Origin: Tissierellales bacterium | Lineage (GTDB): Bacteria > Bacillota > Clostridia > Tissierellales > Sedimentibacteraceae | DNA: 64,000 nucleotides | NCBI GenBank assembly: GCA_018433765.1 | Contig: JAHDQO010000005.1 | Span: 62,001-126,000, forward strand | Direction: 5' to 3' | Shown: piece by piece, positions 32,895 to 42,109 of the stretch | Layout: each line of letters opens with the position of its first letter | How positions within the stretch are numbered: position 1 is the stretch's first letter | Program-made: the position numbers and the translations under genes | The notes under the pieces: generated by a model | Seen by the model: only the letters and a program-made list of their open reading frames with translations | What the model was told of the DNA's origin: nothing | Database searches by the model: none

Positions 32895-34034
32895 TTGATA
32901 AGATTAAAAAATGTAAGTAAGTATTATAAGAAAAAAGAAGGAGCAGCTGTTTCAAATTTAAACCTTCATGTGGAAGAAGGCAAAATATGTGTAATGGTAG
33001 GTCCTTCCGGATGCGGAAAGACAACTACTTTGAAAATGATAAATAGAATAATAGAACCAAGTGACGGAAACATTTATGTGAATGATAAAAATGTAATGGA
33101 ACAAAATCCTAATGAATTAAGGCTGAAAATAGGGTATGTTATTCAAAAGATAGGACTATTTCCACATTATACAGTATATGAAAATGTAGCAACAGTACCT
33201 AAGTTACTAGGTTGGAAAGAAGAAAAAATTAGGAATAGGGCAAATGAACTGCTAAAAATTGTAGGATTAAGTCCACAAGAGTACGCAAAAAAATATCCAA
33301 ATCAGCTTTCAGGAGGTCAAAAACAACGTGTAGGTGTAGCTAGAGCAATGGCAGCTAATCCACCTGTAATGCTTATGGATGAACCTTTTGGAGCAGTTGA
33401 TCCTATTACGAGGAATCAGCTTCAAAATGAATTTTTAAAAATACAGAAAAAAATGAAAAAGACTATTTGTTTTGTAACTCATGATATTGATGAAGCCATT
33501 AAAATGGGTGACAAAATAGCAATAATGTGTGATGGAAAACTTGTACAATATGATACTCCTGAAAATATATTATTCTCTCCTAAAAATGAGTTTGTCGAAG
33601 AATTCGTAGGATCTGATAGAGCATTAAAAGTTTTAAATTTATTAAAAGTGGATACAATTTTAGATACATCTCTTCCTAAAATAAGTATTGATACAGATTC
33701 CGATGTATTGAAGAAACTTGCACTTAAAGGACAAGATCATGTAGTAGTTTTGGATGATGAAGAAAAGCTTGTAGGATATATAAAACTTAGAAAAATTGTT
33801 GAACGAAGGTCTTTAGAAAAATGGGACAAATACATAAAAAGATATGTATCAACTATTGATGAAGACTCATCATTAAAAAATGCTATGGTTAGTATGCTTC
33901 AGTTTGATGTTTTTAATATACCTGTTATAAGTGAAAATGGAGTATATAAAGGTATTGTGAATTTCAATATGATTAAATCATATATAAGTGAAGAATATGA
34001 AACAAACAATATAGTGGACAAGGTTGTGGGATAA
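32895..34034 (+). CDS. opuCA: Osmoprotectant (glycine betaine/carnitine/choline) ABC transporter ATPase with CBS domains
   Basis: A protein of 379 residues: Walker A GPSGCGKTTT, Q-loop YVIQKIGLF, signature LSGGQKQRVGVARA, Walker B MLMDEPFGAVDP and H-loop THDIDEAI. Two CBS domains follow (about residues 255-375), typical of OpuA/OpuC, where they sense ionic strength or c-di-AMP. The start is set at TTG 32895 because GGAGGT is six bases upstream; the frame extends 18 bases further only through that site. It overlaps the first permease by one base. Confidence 0.92.
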   Translation: MIRLKNVSKYYKKKEGAAVSNLNLHVEEGKICVMVGPSGCGKTTTLKMINRIIEPSDGNIYVNDKNVMEQNPNELRLKIGYVIQKIGLFPHYTVYENVATVPKLLGWKEEKIRNRANELLKIVGLSPQEYAKKYPNQLSGGQKQRVGVARAMAANPPVMLMDEPFGAVDPITRNQLQNEFLKIQKKMKKTICFVTHDIDEAIKMGDKIAIMCDGKLVQYDTPENILFSPKNEFVEEFVGSDRALKVLNLLKVDTILDTSLPKISIDTDSDVLKKLALKGQDHVVVLDDEEKLVGYIKLRKIVERRSLEKWDKYIKRYVSTIDEDSSLKNAMVSMLQFDVFNIPVISENGVYKGIVNFNMIKSYISEEYETNNIVDKVVG

Positions 34035-34705
34035 TGTCAACTATTAAATATTTTATAAATAACATTAATAAAATAACTGAGCTAACTTATGAGCATTTTA
34101 TTTTGATATCTATAGCAATTGTTCTTGCAGTAATAATATGGTTTACAGTTGGCGTAGTCATTCGTAATAACAATAAATTAGCAAATGGAGTTATCGGAGT
34201 TGGAAGTATAATCATGTCAATTCCTAGTATATCAATGTATGGAATTTTGGTGACAATACCTTTTTTTGGGCTGTCAAGAAAAAGCGCTGTTACTGCATTA
34301 GTTTTGTATGCTATGCTTCCTATAGTAAGAAATGTTTATGTAGCATTAAATGAAGTAGATAAAAGCATACTAGAAGCTGCATCTGGAATGGGAATGAATA
34401 AGAAAAATGTTTTATTAAAAGTACAACTGCCTTTGGCACTACCCGTAATATTTGCAGGAGTGAGAGTGGCATTAGTTATGATGGTAGGGGTAGCTACTTT
34501 AGCAGTATATATCGGAGAAAGAAACTTAGGACGTTTAATTTCCCAAGGAATTACACGTACTCATACTGATATGGTATTAGTTGGAGGCATATTGGTAGCT
34601 TTAATGGCTATATTAGTAGATATGATTATGGCTTTCATTCAAAAGAAACTAATATCTCCAGGATTACACAACTCAAATGAATATATAAATCAGGAGGGAT
34701 GTTAA
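34034..34705 (+). CDS. opuCB: Osmoprotectant ABC transporter permease 1
   Basis: A 223-residue permease with about five or six helices. IPSISMYGILVTIPFFGLS and the EAA loop EAASGMGMNKKNVLLKVQLPLALPVIFAGVR are typical of OpuCB/ProW. The ATG overlaps the stop of the ATPase gene (TAATG), and its own stop overlaps the start of the second permease, so translation is coupled along the operon. Confidence 0.9.
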   Translation: MSTIKYFINNINKITELTYEHFILISIAIVLAVIIWFTVGVVIRNNNKLANGVIGVGSIIMSIPSISMYGILVTIPFFGLSRKSAVTALVLYAMLPIVRNVYVALNEVDKSILEAASGMGMNKKNVLLKVQLPLALPVIFAGVRVALVMMVGVATLAVYIGERNLGRLISQGITRTHTDMVLVGGILVALMAILVDMIMAFIQKKLISPGLHNSNEYINQEGC

Positions 34706-35346
34706 TGGAAACGATAAGTATATTTGATATTTTAACTAAAGAGGCACCAGAACATATATTACAGCATTTAAAGTTAGTTTTAATATCTTTAAATATAGCT
34801 ATATTGATTGCAGTTCCAACAGGAGTACTACTTACGAGAAAAAGTTTTAAAAAATATTCATCTAAAGTAATAGCAGTATTAAATACAGCACAAGGAGTAC
34901 CAAGTCTCGCTATAGTTGCCATTTTTCTTAATATATTAGGAATCGGTATTGTTCCGAGCATAGTTGCATTGACGCTATACGGACTTTTACCAATTGCCCA
35001 AAATACTGTTGCAGGTATAAACAACATAAACTATGAAGTTATAGAAGCTGCTAAAGGAGTAGGAATGTCAGATAAACAAGTCCTTTATAAAATAGAACTT
35101 CCTTTAGCACTGCCTATAATTATAGCTGGGATACAGACTTCATCAGTCTTAATAGTTGGTACTGCTGCTATAGCAGAACTTATTGGTGCAGGAGGGTTAG
35201 GAAGGATGATTTTCCTAGGAATAACACATTTCTTACCTAAATACACTCTAGTAGGTGCTTTGCTTTGTGCTGTCATGGCTATTATATTTGACCAATTCTT
35301 TAGAATATTAAATATTAAATTAACTAGAAATTATAAACAAACATAG
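34705..35346 (+). CDS. opuCD: Osmoprotectant ABC transporter permease 2
   Basis: A 213-residue permease of the same family, with VLNTAQGVPSLAIVAIFL, the EAA loop EAAKGVGMSDKQVLYKIELPLALP and AELIGAGGLGRMIF. The start is ATG 34705 with AGGAGGG seven bases upstream; an ATG six bases earlier is too close to that site. It probably forms a heterodimer with the preceding permease. Confidence 0.9.
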   Translation: METISIFDILTKEAPEHILQHLKLVLISLNIAILIAVPTGVLLTRKSFKKYSSKVIAVLNTAQGVPSLAIVAIFLNILGIGIVPSIVALTLYGLLPIAQNTVAGINNINYEVIEAAKGVGMSDKQVLYKIELPLALPIIIAGIQTSSVLIVGTAAIAELIGAGGLGRMIFLGITHFLPKYTLVGALLCAVMAIIFDQFFRILNIKLTRNYKQT

Positions 35347-35355
35347 GAGGTAATA

Positions 35356-36258
35356 ATGAAAAAAATAATAAGCATTTTATTAATAATAACATTAATCATT
35401 ACTTTTACTGGCTGTAGTAAAAATGAGGGCGAACCTACAATAACTGTAACATCAAAAACTTATACAGAACCACTTATTTTAGGTAACATAACATTACAAT
35501 ATCTTGAATCATTAGGATATAATGTAGAAGATCAAATAGGTTTAGGAGAAACACCTGCAATTAGACCTGCTCTTTATTCAGGAGAAGTAGACATGTACTG
35601 GGAATATACTGGTACTGCATTAGTATTAGTCATGGGAGAGGAGATAGAAACAGACCCTACTAAATGTTATGAAAAAGTAAAAAAATGGGACAAAGAAAAT
35701 AACAATTTAGAATGGCTAGAGCCAGCAGCAGCAAATAATACATATACATTAATGTTAAGAAGAGAATTTGCGCAAAAAAACAATATAAAAACTATAAGTG
35801 ACTTAGCAAAGTATATTAACGATGGTAATGATGTTAGATTAGGAGCTAGTATAGATTTTATAGAAAGAGAAGATGGGATAAAAGGATTGCAAAAAGCGTA
35901 TGATTTTGAATTTGACGATGATCTTATGGTATCTATGACAATTGGATTAACATATCAAGCACTGCATAATGATAAAGTAGATGTAGCTATGGGATTTAAT
36001 ACTGATGGAAGAATTCAAGCACTCGATTTCATTTCATTAGAAGATGACAAGCAGTTTTTCCCTGTTTACAATCCAGCACTTGTTATAAGAGAAGAAACAC
36101 TAGAAATTCATCCTGAAATTGAAGAACAAATGAATAAAATATCTAAACTTTTATCTGAAGATAAAATAAGAGAGTTAAATATGAAAGTTGATATTGATGG
36201 TATGGAGCCAGAAGATGTCGCACAAAATTTCTTAAAAGAAAATAATTTGATAAAATAA
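35356..36258 (+). CDS. opuCC: Osmoprotectant-binding lipoprotein
   Basis: A 300-residue lipoprotein with lipobox TFTGCSK and an OpuAC-type ligand domain: ITVTSKTYTEPLILGNITLQ, GETPAIRPALYSGEVDMYWEYTGTAL, VDVAMGFNTDGRI. The aromatic residues in the YWEYTG region belong to the usual quaternary-ammonium site. Here both permeases precede the binding protein, whereas B. subtilis opuC has the binding protein between them. AGGAGG precedes the ATG. Confidence 0.9.
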   Translation: MKKIISILLIITLIITFTGCSKNEGEPTITVTSKTYTEPLILGNITLQYLESLGYNVEDQIGLGETPAIRPALYSGEVDMYWEYTGTALVLVMGEEIETDPTKCYEKVKKWDKENNNLEWLEPAAANNTYTLMLRREFAQKNNIKTISDLAKYINDGNDVRLGASIDFIEREDGIKGLQKAYDFEFDDDLMVSMTIGLTYQALHNDKVDVAMGFNTDGRIQALDFISLEDDKQFFPVYNPALVIREETLEIHPEIEEQMNKISKLLSEDKIRELNMKVDIDGMEPEDVAQNFLKENNLIK

Positions 36259-36270
36259 ATTTAATATGAG

Positions 36271-36302
36271 AGATAGATAAAAAACATATCTATCTTTTTT
36301 TG
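36271..36302 (+). terminator. Intrinsic terminator of the osmoprotectant operon
   Basis: AGATAGATA and TATCTATCT form the stem, with T tract. The remaining 36303-36478 is AT-rich sequence in which I see no gene. Confidence 0.85.
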
Positions 36303-36478
36303 TATCTAAAATTTTTAAATTAATATATATGCATTATGTATTTTCATATAAATATATTTATTTATTAAAAATTGAAGATATTCTGTTATATAAATATGCA
36401 TAATTATGATTTAATTCTTTTTTTTACTTTAGTGAAATATTTTGATACATATATTTAGTTTAAATACATTACAGTAAA

Positions 36479-36507
36479 TTGACATTAGAATATGTATAAT
36501 ATAATAT
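36479..36507 (+). promoter_or_regulatory. Promoter of pepF
   Basis: TTGACA at 36479 is followed by overlapping -10 candidates TATAAT (15-base spacing) and TAATAT (17-base spacing), about 65 bases before the pepF start. Confidence 0.6.
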
Positions 36508-36570
36508 TTTTATATGAATATGTAAAAAATGTAATTAATATCAGCTAAACTACAAAGGAGAGGGTATAAA

Positions 36571-38376
36571 ATGAGCAATAATGCAGTGAAACGCAATCAA
36601 GTGCCTGCTGAATACAAATGGGATTTATCAAAAATCTTTAAAGATTATGATACTTGGAAAAAAGCCTTTTTAAATGTAACATCAGAAATTTCAGAAATCA
36701 AACAAGCTATAAGTAGAATGGATAAAAATATAGATAGCTTTGTTTATGCACTTGAAATAGTGAGCAGTACGAAAAGGAATTTTGATGATATAAAATGGTA
36801 TGCTAAGTTAAAATTTCAAGAAGATATGAATATTAGCATTCATCAAAACATGAATGATCAAGTATCAAATTTAGAAATTAAACTTGATAGTGTTGCATCT
36901 ACCTTACAAACAAAATTATTGTCAATGGATAAAACAATTATAGACAAATATATTTTAAAAGAGAAAAGATTAGAATCGTTTAAAATATTCATAAATAATA
37001 TACTCAGAAAAAAACCTCATACATTAACTGATAAAGAAGAAGAAATTTTATCAGGCACAAAAACACTAGCAATAATGCCTGAAAAAATTTTTGATATAGT
37101 TACTAATATGCAAATGAAGTTTCCGTCTATAAAAGATAATGATGGAAACTATATACAAATTAACAATATTGCTTATCAAACATTAATGTTTAATAATAAT
37201 AGAGAAGTTAGAAAGACTGCATATGAAAGTTTATATAATACATATGCAGAACAAAAACAGATTTTTGGTACAACACTTTTTTCATCAATGCAAGCTACAT
37301 CTGCAATTGCTAAAGCTAGAAATTATAACAGTGCTTTAGAAGCATCTTTATTTGAAGAAAACATAAGTATAAATACATATAACAGTCTTATAAATGCAGT
37401 TAAAGGCAGGATTAATATATTTCATAAATATTTAAGTCTAAGAAAAAAATGTCTTGGCTATGATAAATTATATATGTATGATATTCAAGTTCCTTTTGTA
37501 AAACAGAATAATATTAAGATTAAGTATAAGGATCTTAAAGAACTGGCATTAACAGTATTAAAATCTTTAGGTGAAGAGTATGTTAAAGATTTAAAAAATA
37601 GTTATGAAAAAGGCTGGATTGACGCTTTAAAAAATGATGGCAAATGTTTTTACCCATATTCAACTGCAACATATAATTCACAGCCATATGTATCTGTTAA
37701 TTATGATGAAACTGTTTTATCTGCATCTACATGGATTCATGAAATGGGACATGCTATGCATTATTATTATTCATTTAAGAATCAGCCCTATGCAAATTCA
37801 ATGTTTTCAATTTTTACGGCTGAAGTTGTAGCAATACTAAATGAGCAGTTATATGCAATGTATCTTATAAATAATTCTAGAACTAAAGCAGAAAAATTAC
37901 AATATATTAATCACTTTTTAGAACAATTCAGGATTGCTGTTTTTAGACAAACTATGTCAGCAGAATTTGAAAAATTATGTTATGAAAAAATAGAAAAGGG
38001 TAAAATAGTTACAGCAGATGACTACAGTAAAATATACTCCGAACTAAATAAATTTTACTATGGAAAAGATGTTGTAACAGATGAGTATATTTCTTTGGAT
38101 TGGAGCAGAATACCACATATGTATACATCGTTTTATCTTTATAAATATGCTGTAGGTTTTTCAGCAGCAGCAGCTCTATCAAAAAAATTAATTAATAAAA
38201 AAGACTGTGCCCAAGAGAAATATATTGAGCTACTTAAAAGCGGAGGAAATGACTTTCCTATTAATCAGCTTAAAAAAGTAGGTGTTGATATGGATACAAC
38301 AAAACCAATTGAGCAGGCATTGGATATATTTGAGAATTTAATAGATGAATTTGAAAAATTGCTAGATATAACTTAA
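36571..38376 (+). CDS. pepF: M3B family oligoendopeptidase F
   Basis: A 601-residue cytosolic zinc peptidase cleaving short oligopeptides. It opens with VPAEYKWDLSKIFKDYDTWK, typical of PepF. The zinc site is in WIHEMGHAMHYYYS (HExxH at His390), with the third ligand in the following FTAEVVAILNE helix. The C-terminal RIPHMYTSFYLYKYAVGFSAA is conserved. The gene has its own promoter and AAGGAGAG. It is the first of a long series of peptidases, separated from the rest by the kal unit. Confidence 0.94.
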   Translation: MSNNAVKRNQVPAEYKWDLSKIFKDYDTWKKAFLNVTSEISEIKQAISRMDKNIDSFVYALEIVSSTKRNFDDIKWYAKLKFQEDMNISIHQNMNDQVSNLEIKLDSVASTLQTKLLSMDKTIIDKYILKEKRLESFKIFINNILRKKPHTLTDKEEEILSGTKTLAIMPEKIFDIVTNMQMKFPSIKDNDGNYIQINNIAYQTLMFNNNREVRKTAYESLYNTYAEQKQIFGTTLFSSMQATSAIAKARNYNSALEASLFEENISINTYNSLINAVKGRINIFHKYLSLRKKCLGYDKLYMYDIQVPFVKQNNIKIKYKDLKELALTVLKSLGEEYVKDLKNSYEKGWIDALKNDGKCFYPYSTATYNSQPYVSVNYDETVLSASTWIHEMGHAMHYYYSFKNQPYANSMFSIFTAEVVAILNEQLYAMYLINNSRTKAEKLQYINHFLEQFRIAVFRQTMSAEFEKLCYEKIEKGKIVTADDYSKIYSELNKFYYGKDVVTDEYISLDWSRIPHMYTSFYLYKYAVGFSAAAALSKKLINKKDCAQEKYIELLKSGGNDFPINQLKKVGVDMDTTKPIEQALDIFENLIDEFEKLLDIT

Positions 38377-38417
38377 AAAATCAAAATTTATAGAGAAAAA
38401 GGTAAAAAGACAACATA

Positions 38418-38446
38418 TTGCATTTTTTTATATATTATGTTATACT
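38418..38446 (+). promoter_or_regulatory. Promoter of the lysine-riboswitch transcript
   Basis: TTGCAT and TATACT are separated by exactly 17 bases; the transcript would start about 30 bases before the aptamer. Confidence 0.6.
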
Positions 38447-38483
38447 ATTACAAAATAATATATAATTTTTATATATAAGTAGA

Positions 38484-38657
38484 AGATGAGGAGCGAAATA
38501 AAGGGTAGCTATAAGATGATAAGAAGAGACACCCTTCAACTGCTTAAAGTGAATTATTATTTCGCCGAAGAGTAATTTTAGGTACTTAGAATTATTCTGG
38601 GAGTTAAAAACAATTTTTAACTACTGTCATGCATAGGATATGCGTGGAGAGCGTTTT
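38484..38657 (+). promoter_or_regulatory. Lysine riboswitch aptamer (L-box)
   Basis: The conserved blocks appear in order: GATGAGGAGCG at the 5' side, then AAGGGTAGC...ACCCTT as the P2 region. Next come TTTCGCCGAAG, the stem AGTAATTTT...AGAATTATTCTGGG, the stem GTTAAAAA...TTTTTAAC, then ACTGTCATGCATAGGATATG and GTGGAGAGC. These match the five-helix lysine aptamer. Downstream are an antiterminator pairing (AATCGTGCT at 38670 with AGCACTGATT at 38718) and a terminator. The regulated gene is catabolic (kal), so an activating response to lysine would make biological sense. Confidence 0.88.
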
Positions 38658-38714
38658 TTAGCATTAAGTAATCGTGCTGAGGTTTATCTTATGTTCTATT
38701 TAGTTAGATATAAT

Positions 38715-38745
38715 GCGAGCACTGATTATGTGCTCGTTTTTATTA
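38715..38745 (+). terminator. Terminator of the lysine riboswitch
   Basis: GCGAGCAC and GTGCTCGT with loop TGATTAT, then TTTTATT. Its left arm can instead pair with AATCGTGCT 40 bases upstream, giving mutually exclusive structures. Confidence 0.88.
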
Positions 38746-38820
38746 TATTTATAATTGTAGTTAATAATCGATTTGCTATCATTATAAATCGACTAATATA
38801 ATATAAGGAGATGAGTTTAT

Positions 38821-39204
38821 ATGGAAGCTATGATAAGACTTCGTATGAGTGCTCATGACGCTCATTATGGAGGAGATCTTGTAGATGGTGCAAGAATGCT
38901 AGCTTTGTTTGGAGATGTAGCAACTGAGTTATTGATTAGACGTGATGGAGATGAAGGACTATTCAGAGCTTATGAAAACGTGGAGTTTTTAGCACCAGTT
39001 TATGCAGGAGATTATATTGAAGCAGTTGGTAAAATTGTAAAAGAAGGTAATTCATCAAGAAAAATGGAATTTGAAGCTAGAAAAGTTATAGCACCTAGAC
39101 CTGACATTAATGATTCTGCTTGTGATGTATTAAAAGAACCAGTTGTTGTATGTAGAGCGACTGGAACTTGTGTAGTTCCTAAAGATAAACAAAGAAATAA
39201 ATAG
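38821..39204 (+). CDS. kal: 3-aminobutyryl-CoA ammonia-lyase
   Basis: A 127-residue hotdog-fold enzyme of lysine fermentation that removes ammonia from L-3-aminobutyryl-CoA to give crotonyl-CoA. The sequence has the family start [21 protein letters not shown] and [17 protein letters not shown], and the length equals the characterised enzyme. It stands alone between a lysine riboswitch and a terminator; the other pathway genes (kamA, kamDE, kdd, kce) are not in the window. AAGGAG precedes the ATG. Confidence 0.9.
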   Translation: MEAMIRLRMSAHDAHYGGDLVDGARMLALFGDVATELLIRRDGDEGLFRAYENVEFLAPVYAGDYIEAVGKIVKEGNSSRKMEFEARKVIAPRPDINDSACDVLKEPVVVCRATGTCVVPKDKQRNK

Positions 39205-39220
39205 ATATATAAATAATAAA

Positions 39221-39265
39221 AAATAACCTAATTAATTTTAAGTAAGTTAATTAGGTTATTTTTTA
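39221..39265 (+). terminator. Intrinsic terminator after kal
   Basis: AAATAACCTAATTAA and TTAATTAGGTTATTTTTT form a long stem with T tract, making kal monocistronic. Confidence 0.9.
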
Positions 39266-39572
39266 TTTCTGTAAATATGATTTATATAAAAATAATATAT
39301 TTCATACAAATATTAATATTCTTAAATAATACTAATTTTGTTTTCTTTTTAAATTAGTTAGTATTTTATCAATAAATATTTTTACTATAAATAAAAAAAT
39401 ATATTGTTTTTTTGATTTATATACTATTTGTTGAATTTGTAATAAACAATATTCTAAATATATAATAAGGTAAAGTTAATACATTCTATCATCTAATCTT
39501 ATAAGTTAAGACTTAAGAAAGAATTAATAAAGTTAAAAAACAGGAAAAGGTTTTAAAGAAGGGAGAAATAAT
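39266..39572. other. AT-rich intergenic region upstream of the esterase-tldDE genes
   Basis: I see no open frame with a ribosome site here. The near-palindrome TTAAGACTTAA lies around 39507 and a GAAGGGAG ribosome site is at the end. A promoter is expected, but no clear consensus pair stands out. Confidence 0.5.
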
Positions 39573-40697
39573 ATGTTTGAAAATGTTAAAGAACTACCAA
39601 AACCGTTAGGAAGTTATGTAGTAGGAATTACGCAAACTGAATTTACTTACAATTATAAAGACGAACAAAGAGACATATCCGTTTTTATTTATTATCCAGC
39701 AGATAATTCAGAAGATAAAGAAAGCTATCCTTATGGTTTTCCTGAGCTTTTTGGAAATAATAAAGATAATGATAGCATTTTAAAAACAAAAACACATTGC
39801 TACTTGGATTTAAAAATTTCACGAAATCAGAAAGATTATCCAGTCATAATTTATAACCACGGTTATGGATGCTTTGAAATGATAAATACAATTCTTTGCT
39901 CGGATTTGGCTAGCTGTGGATATATAGTTGTTTCGGTTGGACATCCTGAGGATTCAACAGCTACTCGTTATCCAGATGGTAGAATTGTAAAGTTTAATCC
40001 TAAATATTCAGAAGAAATGACTAAAGAAACAATGAGTCTACTTGAGACTAAAATAAAAGAAATGCGCAGTTTAGATAATAGTGATGATGAAAAATTTATT
40101 GAATTAGGAAGAAAGTTTTTTGAACTTCAAGGATGTTATAATAAACGTATAGATATATGGGTAAAGGATACTATAAAAACAGCTGATTTTGTTGAAAAAC
40201 TTAATAGTGGTGAAGAAATCAATATGTTTAAAGGTAAATTGCGACTTGATAAAGGAATAGCTTTAACTGGTCATTCTTATGGTGGCTCAACATCAATACA
40301 GGCATGTCATGATGATGAACGGTTTGTATGTGGTATAAACATAGATGGTGGTAACTTTGGAGATAATTATGGACAGAATATTAAAAAACCTTTCTTAACA
40401 ATAGGTAATCCAAATCTATGGAACATAAACAGAGCTGTTTTTATTAATAATTCAGCAGATGCATATCATCTTACAGTTCAAAATGCAATGCATATGGGAT
40501 TTACAGACTATCTTTTTATAGGCAGAGATGTTGAAAATGAAGATCGTCTTGGAGATAGAGAACCTTTTAATTTCCGTGAACTTGTCACAACATATCATCT
40601 TAGATTCTTTGAAAAATACTTACTAAAAAAAGATAATAAGTTTGATGATTTAAAATATGAAGATACACGATTTTATAAAAAAATAGCTGAAAAATAA
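39573..40697 (+). CDS. Alpha/beta hydrolase of the PAF-acetylhydrolase-like type
   Basis: A 374-residue cytosolic hydrolase. Features are an N-terminal beta region (RDISVFIYYPADNS), the oxyanion segment VIIYNHGYGCFEM, the nucleophile elbow LTGHSYGGST with Ser235, and a late MHMGFTD carrying the probable histidine. The pattern resembles PAF-acetylhydrolase isoform II/dienelactone hydrolase-like enzymes acting on short esters. A paralogue of equal length is encoded at 50891-52003 in the same peptidase region. It lies 33 bases before tldD and is probably in one operon with it. The substrate is unknown; an ester or lactone in a peptide is a possibility. Confidence 0.82.
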   Translation: MFENVKELPKPLGSYVVGITQTEFTYNYKDEQRDISVFIYYPADNSEDKESYPYGFPELFGNNKDNDSILKTKTHCYLDLKISRNQKDYPVIIYNHGYGCFEMINTILCSDLASCGYIVVSVGHPEDSTATRYPDGRIVKFNPKYSEEMTKETMSLLETKIKEMRSLDNSDDEKFIELGRKFFELQGCYNKRIDIWVKDTIKTADFVEKLNSGEEINMFKGKLRLDKGIALTGHSYGGSTSIQACHDDERFVCGINIDGGNFGDNYGQNIKKPFLTIGNPNLWNINRAVFINNSADAYHLTVQNAMHMGFTDYLFIGRDVENEDRLGDREPFNFRELVTTYHLRFFEKYLLKKDNKFDDLKYEDTRFYKKIAEK

Positions 40698-40730
40698 ATA
40701 GATTTAAAATTAAATGTTTTGAGGTGTATT

Positions 40731-42107
40731 ATGATAAAACAAGATCTAAATGCTTTTAAAAACCTTTTTTCAGGTTATACTGAATTAAGACTGCAAGAAA
40801 ATAGAGAACTTTTGTTAACCTTTGTTAATGGTAACAATGTTTTAAATAAAAAAAGTGTAACTGCTGGCGTAAGTTCTAGAGTATATAAAAACGGTTCTTG
40901 GGGCTTTTCTTCAAATCCAGTAATCTCTAAAGCATCAATAAAGGACGTTATAAAAGATGCAAATGATAACGCATGTTTTTTAGATAGCAAAATTAATAAG
41001 AACAAAAAGCCTTTTAACAATAAAATAATTGTTTGTAATAACGACTTTTCAGCTAAACCTAACCGTGTTTCTCAAAATGAAATAAATGAGTATATCAAAG
41101 AAATTGATAATTATGTTGCTAAAAAATATCCATCATTAGTAAAACGTTCAATTACTTTAAGTTGCTCAGATATAGAGAAAAACTTAATTACTTCTGCTGG
41201 ATCTATTTGTTATTCTATGACACCAAATACTCTTTTAGTTATACATTTAACTACTATAAAAGATGGAAAACCAGTAGAGTTATTTGAATATTGGGGAGGG
41301 TTAGGACAATTTGAAGATGTTCTTCATAACCCTGAACAGCATTATTCTGATATAGATAATATATATAATGAACTAATGCAAAAAGCAGAGGGAGAATATG
41401 CTGAAGCAGGTCTTAATACTTGTATTTTAGATAGTAGATTAGCAGGAGTTTTAGCGCATGAGGCAGTTGGACATACAACTGAAGCAGATTTTGTTATGAG
41501 TGGGTCTGTTGCTGGTCAGATGATGTCAAAACAAGCTGCTAGTCCTCTTATAACTTTAGTTGACTTTGCAAATACTGCGTTTGGAGAAACATGTACTGTT
41601 CCAATATATGCTGATGACGAAGGTACACCGGCAGAAGATGTTGTAATAATAGAAAATGGTATCCTTAAAAATTATATGCATAATAAGGAAAGTGCACAAT
41701 ACTTTGATGTACATCCAAAAGGCAATGCCCGAGCTTCACAATTCTCAGATGAACCTTTAATTAGAATGCGTAATACAGCAATTTTACCCGGCAAAAGCAA
41801 GTTAGAAGATATGATAGAATCAGTTGAAGATGGTTATTATCTAACCAGGAGAGTAAACGGACAGGCAGATTCTACCGGAGAATTTATGTTTGGTGTCAAT
41901 ATGGGATATCATATTAAAAATGGAAAGATTGGCAAAGCAATAAAAGATTTAACTATTTCAGGAATGGCTTTTGAACTTCTAAAAACTGTAGATATGGTAT
42001 CTGATGAATTAACATGGAATTCTACTCCTTGCGGTAAGAAACAGATGATATCTGTAAGCATGGGTGGACCAGCTATCAGATGCAAAGTTAACTTAGGAGG
42101 TAGATAA
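40731..42107 (+). CDS. tldD: TldD-type metallopeptidase subunit
   Basis: A 458-residue member of the TldD/PmbA family (peptidase U62). The zinc motif HEAVGHTTEAD is near residue 243, followed by the characteristic VTLVDFANTAFGE-like block, DDEGTPAEDVVIIENGILKNYMHN and a C-terminal GGPAIRCKVNLGGR. In E. coli the TldD/TldE heterodimer degrades unfolded or modified peptides and matures microcin B17. Start ATG 40731 is preceded by GAGGTG. tldE follows after two bases. Confidence 0.93.
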   Translation: MIKQDLNAFKNLFSGYTELRLQENRELLLTFVNGNNVLNKKSVTAGVSSRVYKNGSWGFSSNPVISKASIKDVIKDANDNACFLDSKINKNKKPFNNKIIVCNNDFSAKPNRVSQNEINEYIKEIDNYVAKKYPSLVKRSITLSCSDIEKNLITSAGSICYSMTPNTLLVIHLTTIKDGKPVELFEYWGGLGQFEDVLHNPEQHYSDIDNIYNELMQKAEGEYAEAGLNTCILDSRLAGVLAHEAVGHTTEADFVMSGSVAGQMMSKQAASPLITLVDFANTAFGETCTVPIYADDEGTPAEDVVIIENGILKNYMHNKESAQYFDVHPKGNARASQFSDEPLIRMRNTAILPGKSKLEDMIESVEDGYYLTRRVNGQADSTGEFMFGVNMGYHIKNGKIGKAIKDLTISGMAFELLKTVDMVSDELTWNSTPCGKKQMISVSMGGPAIRCKVNLGGR

Positions 42108-42109
42108 CT

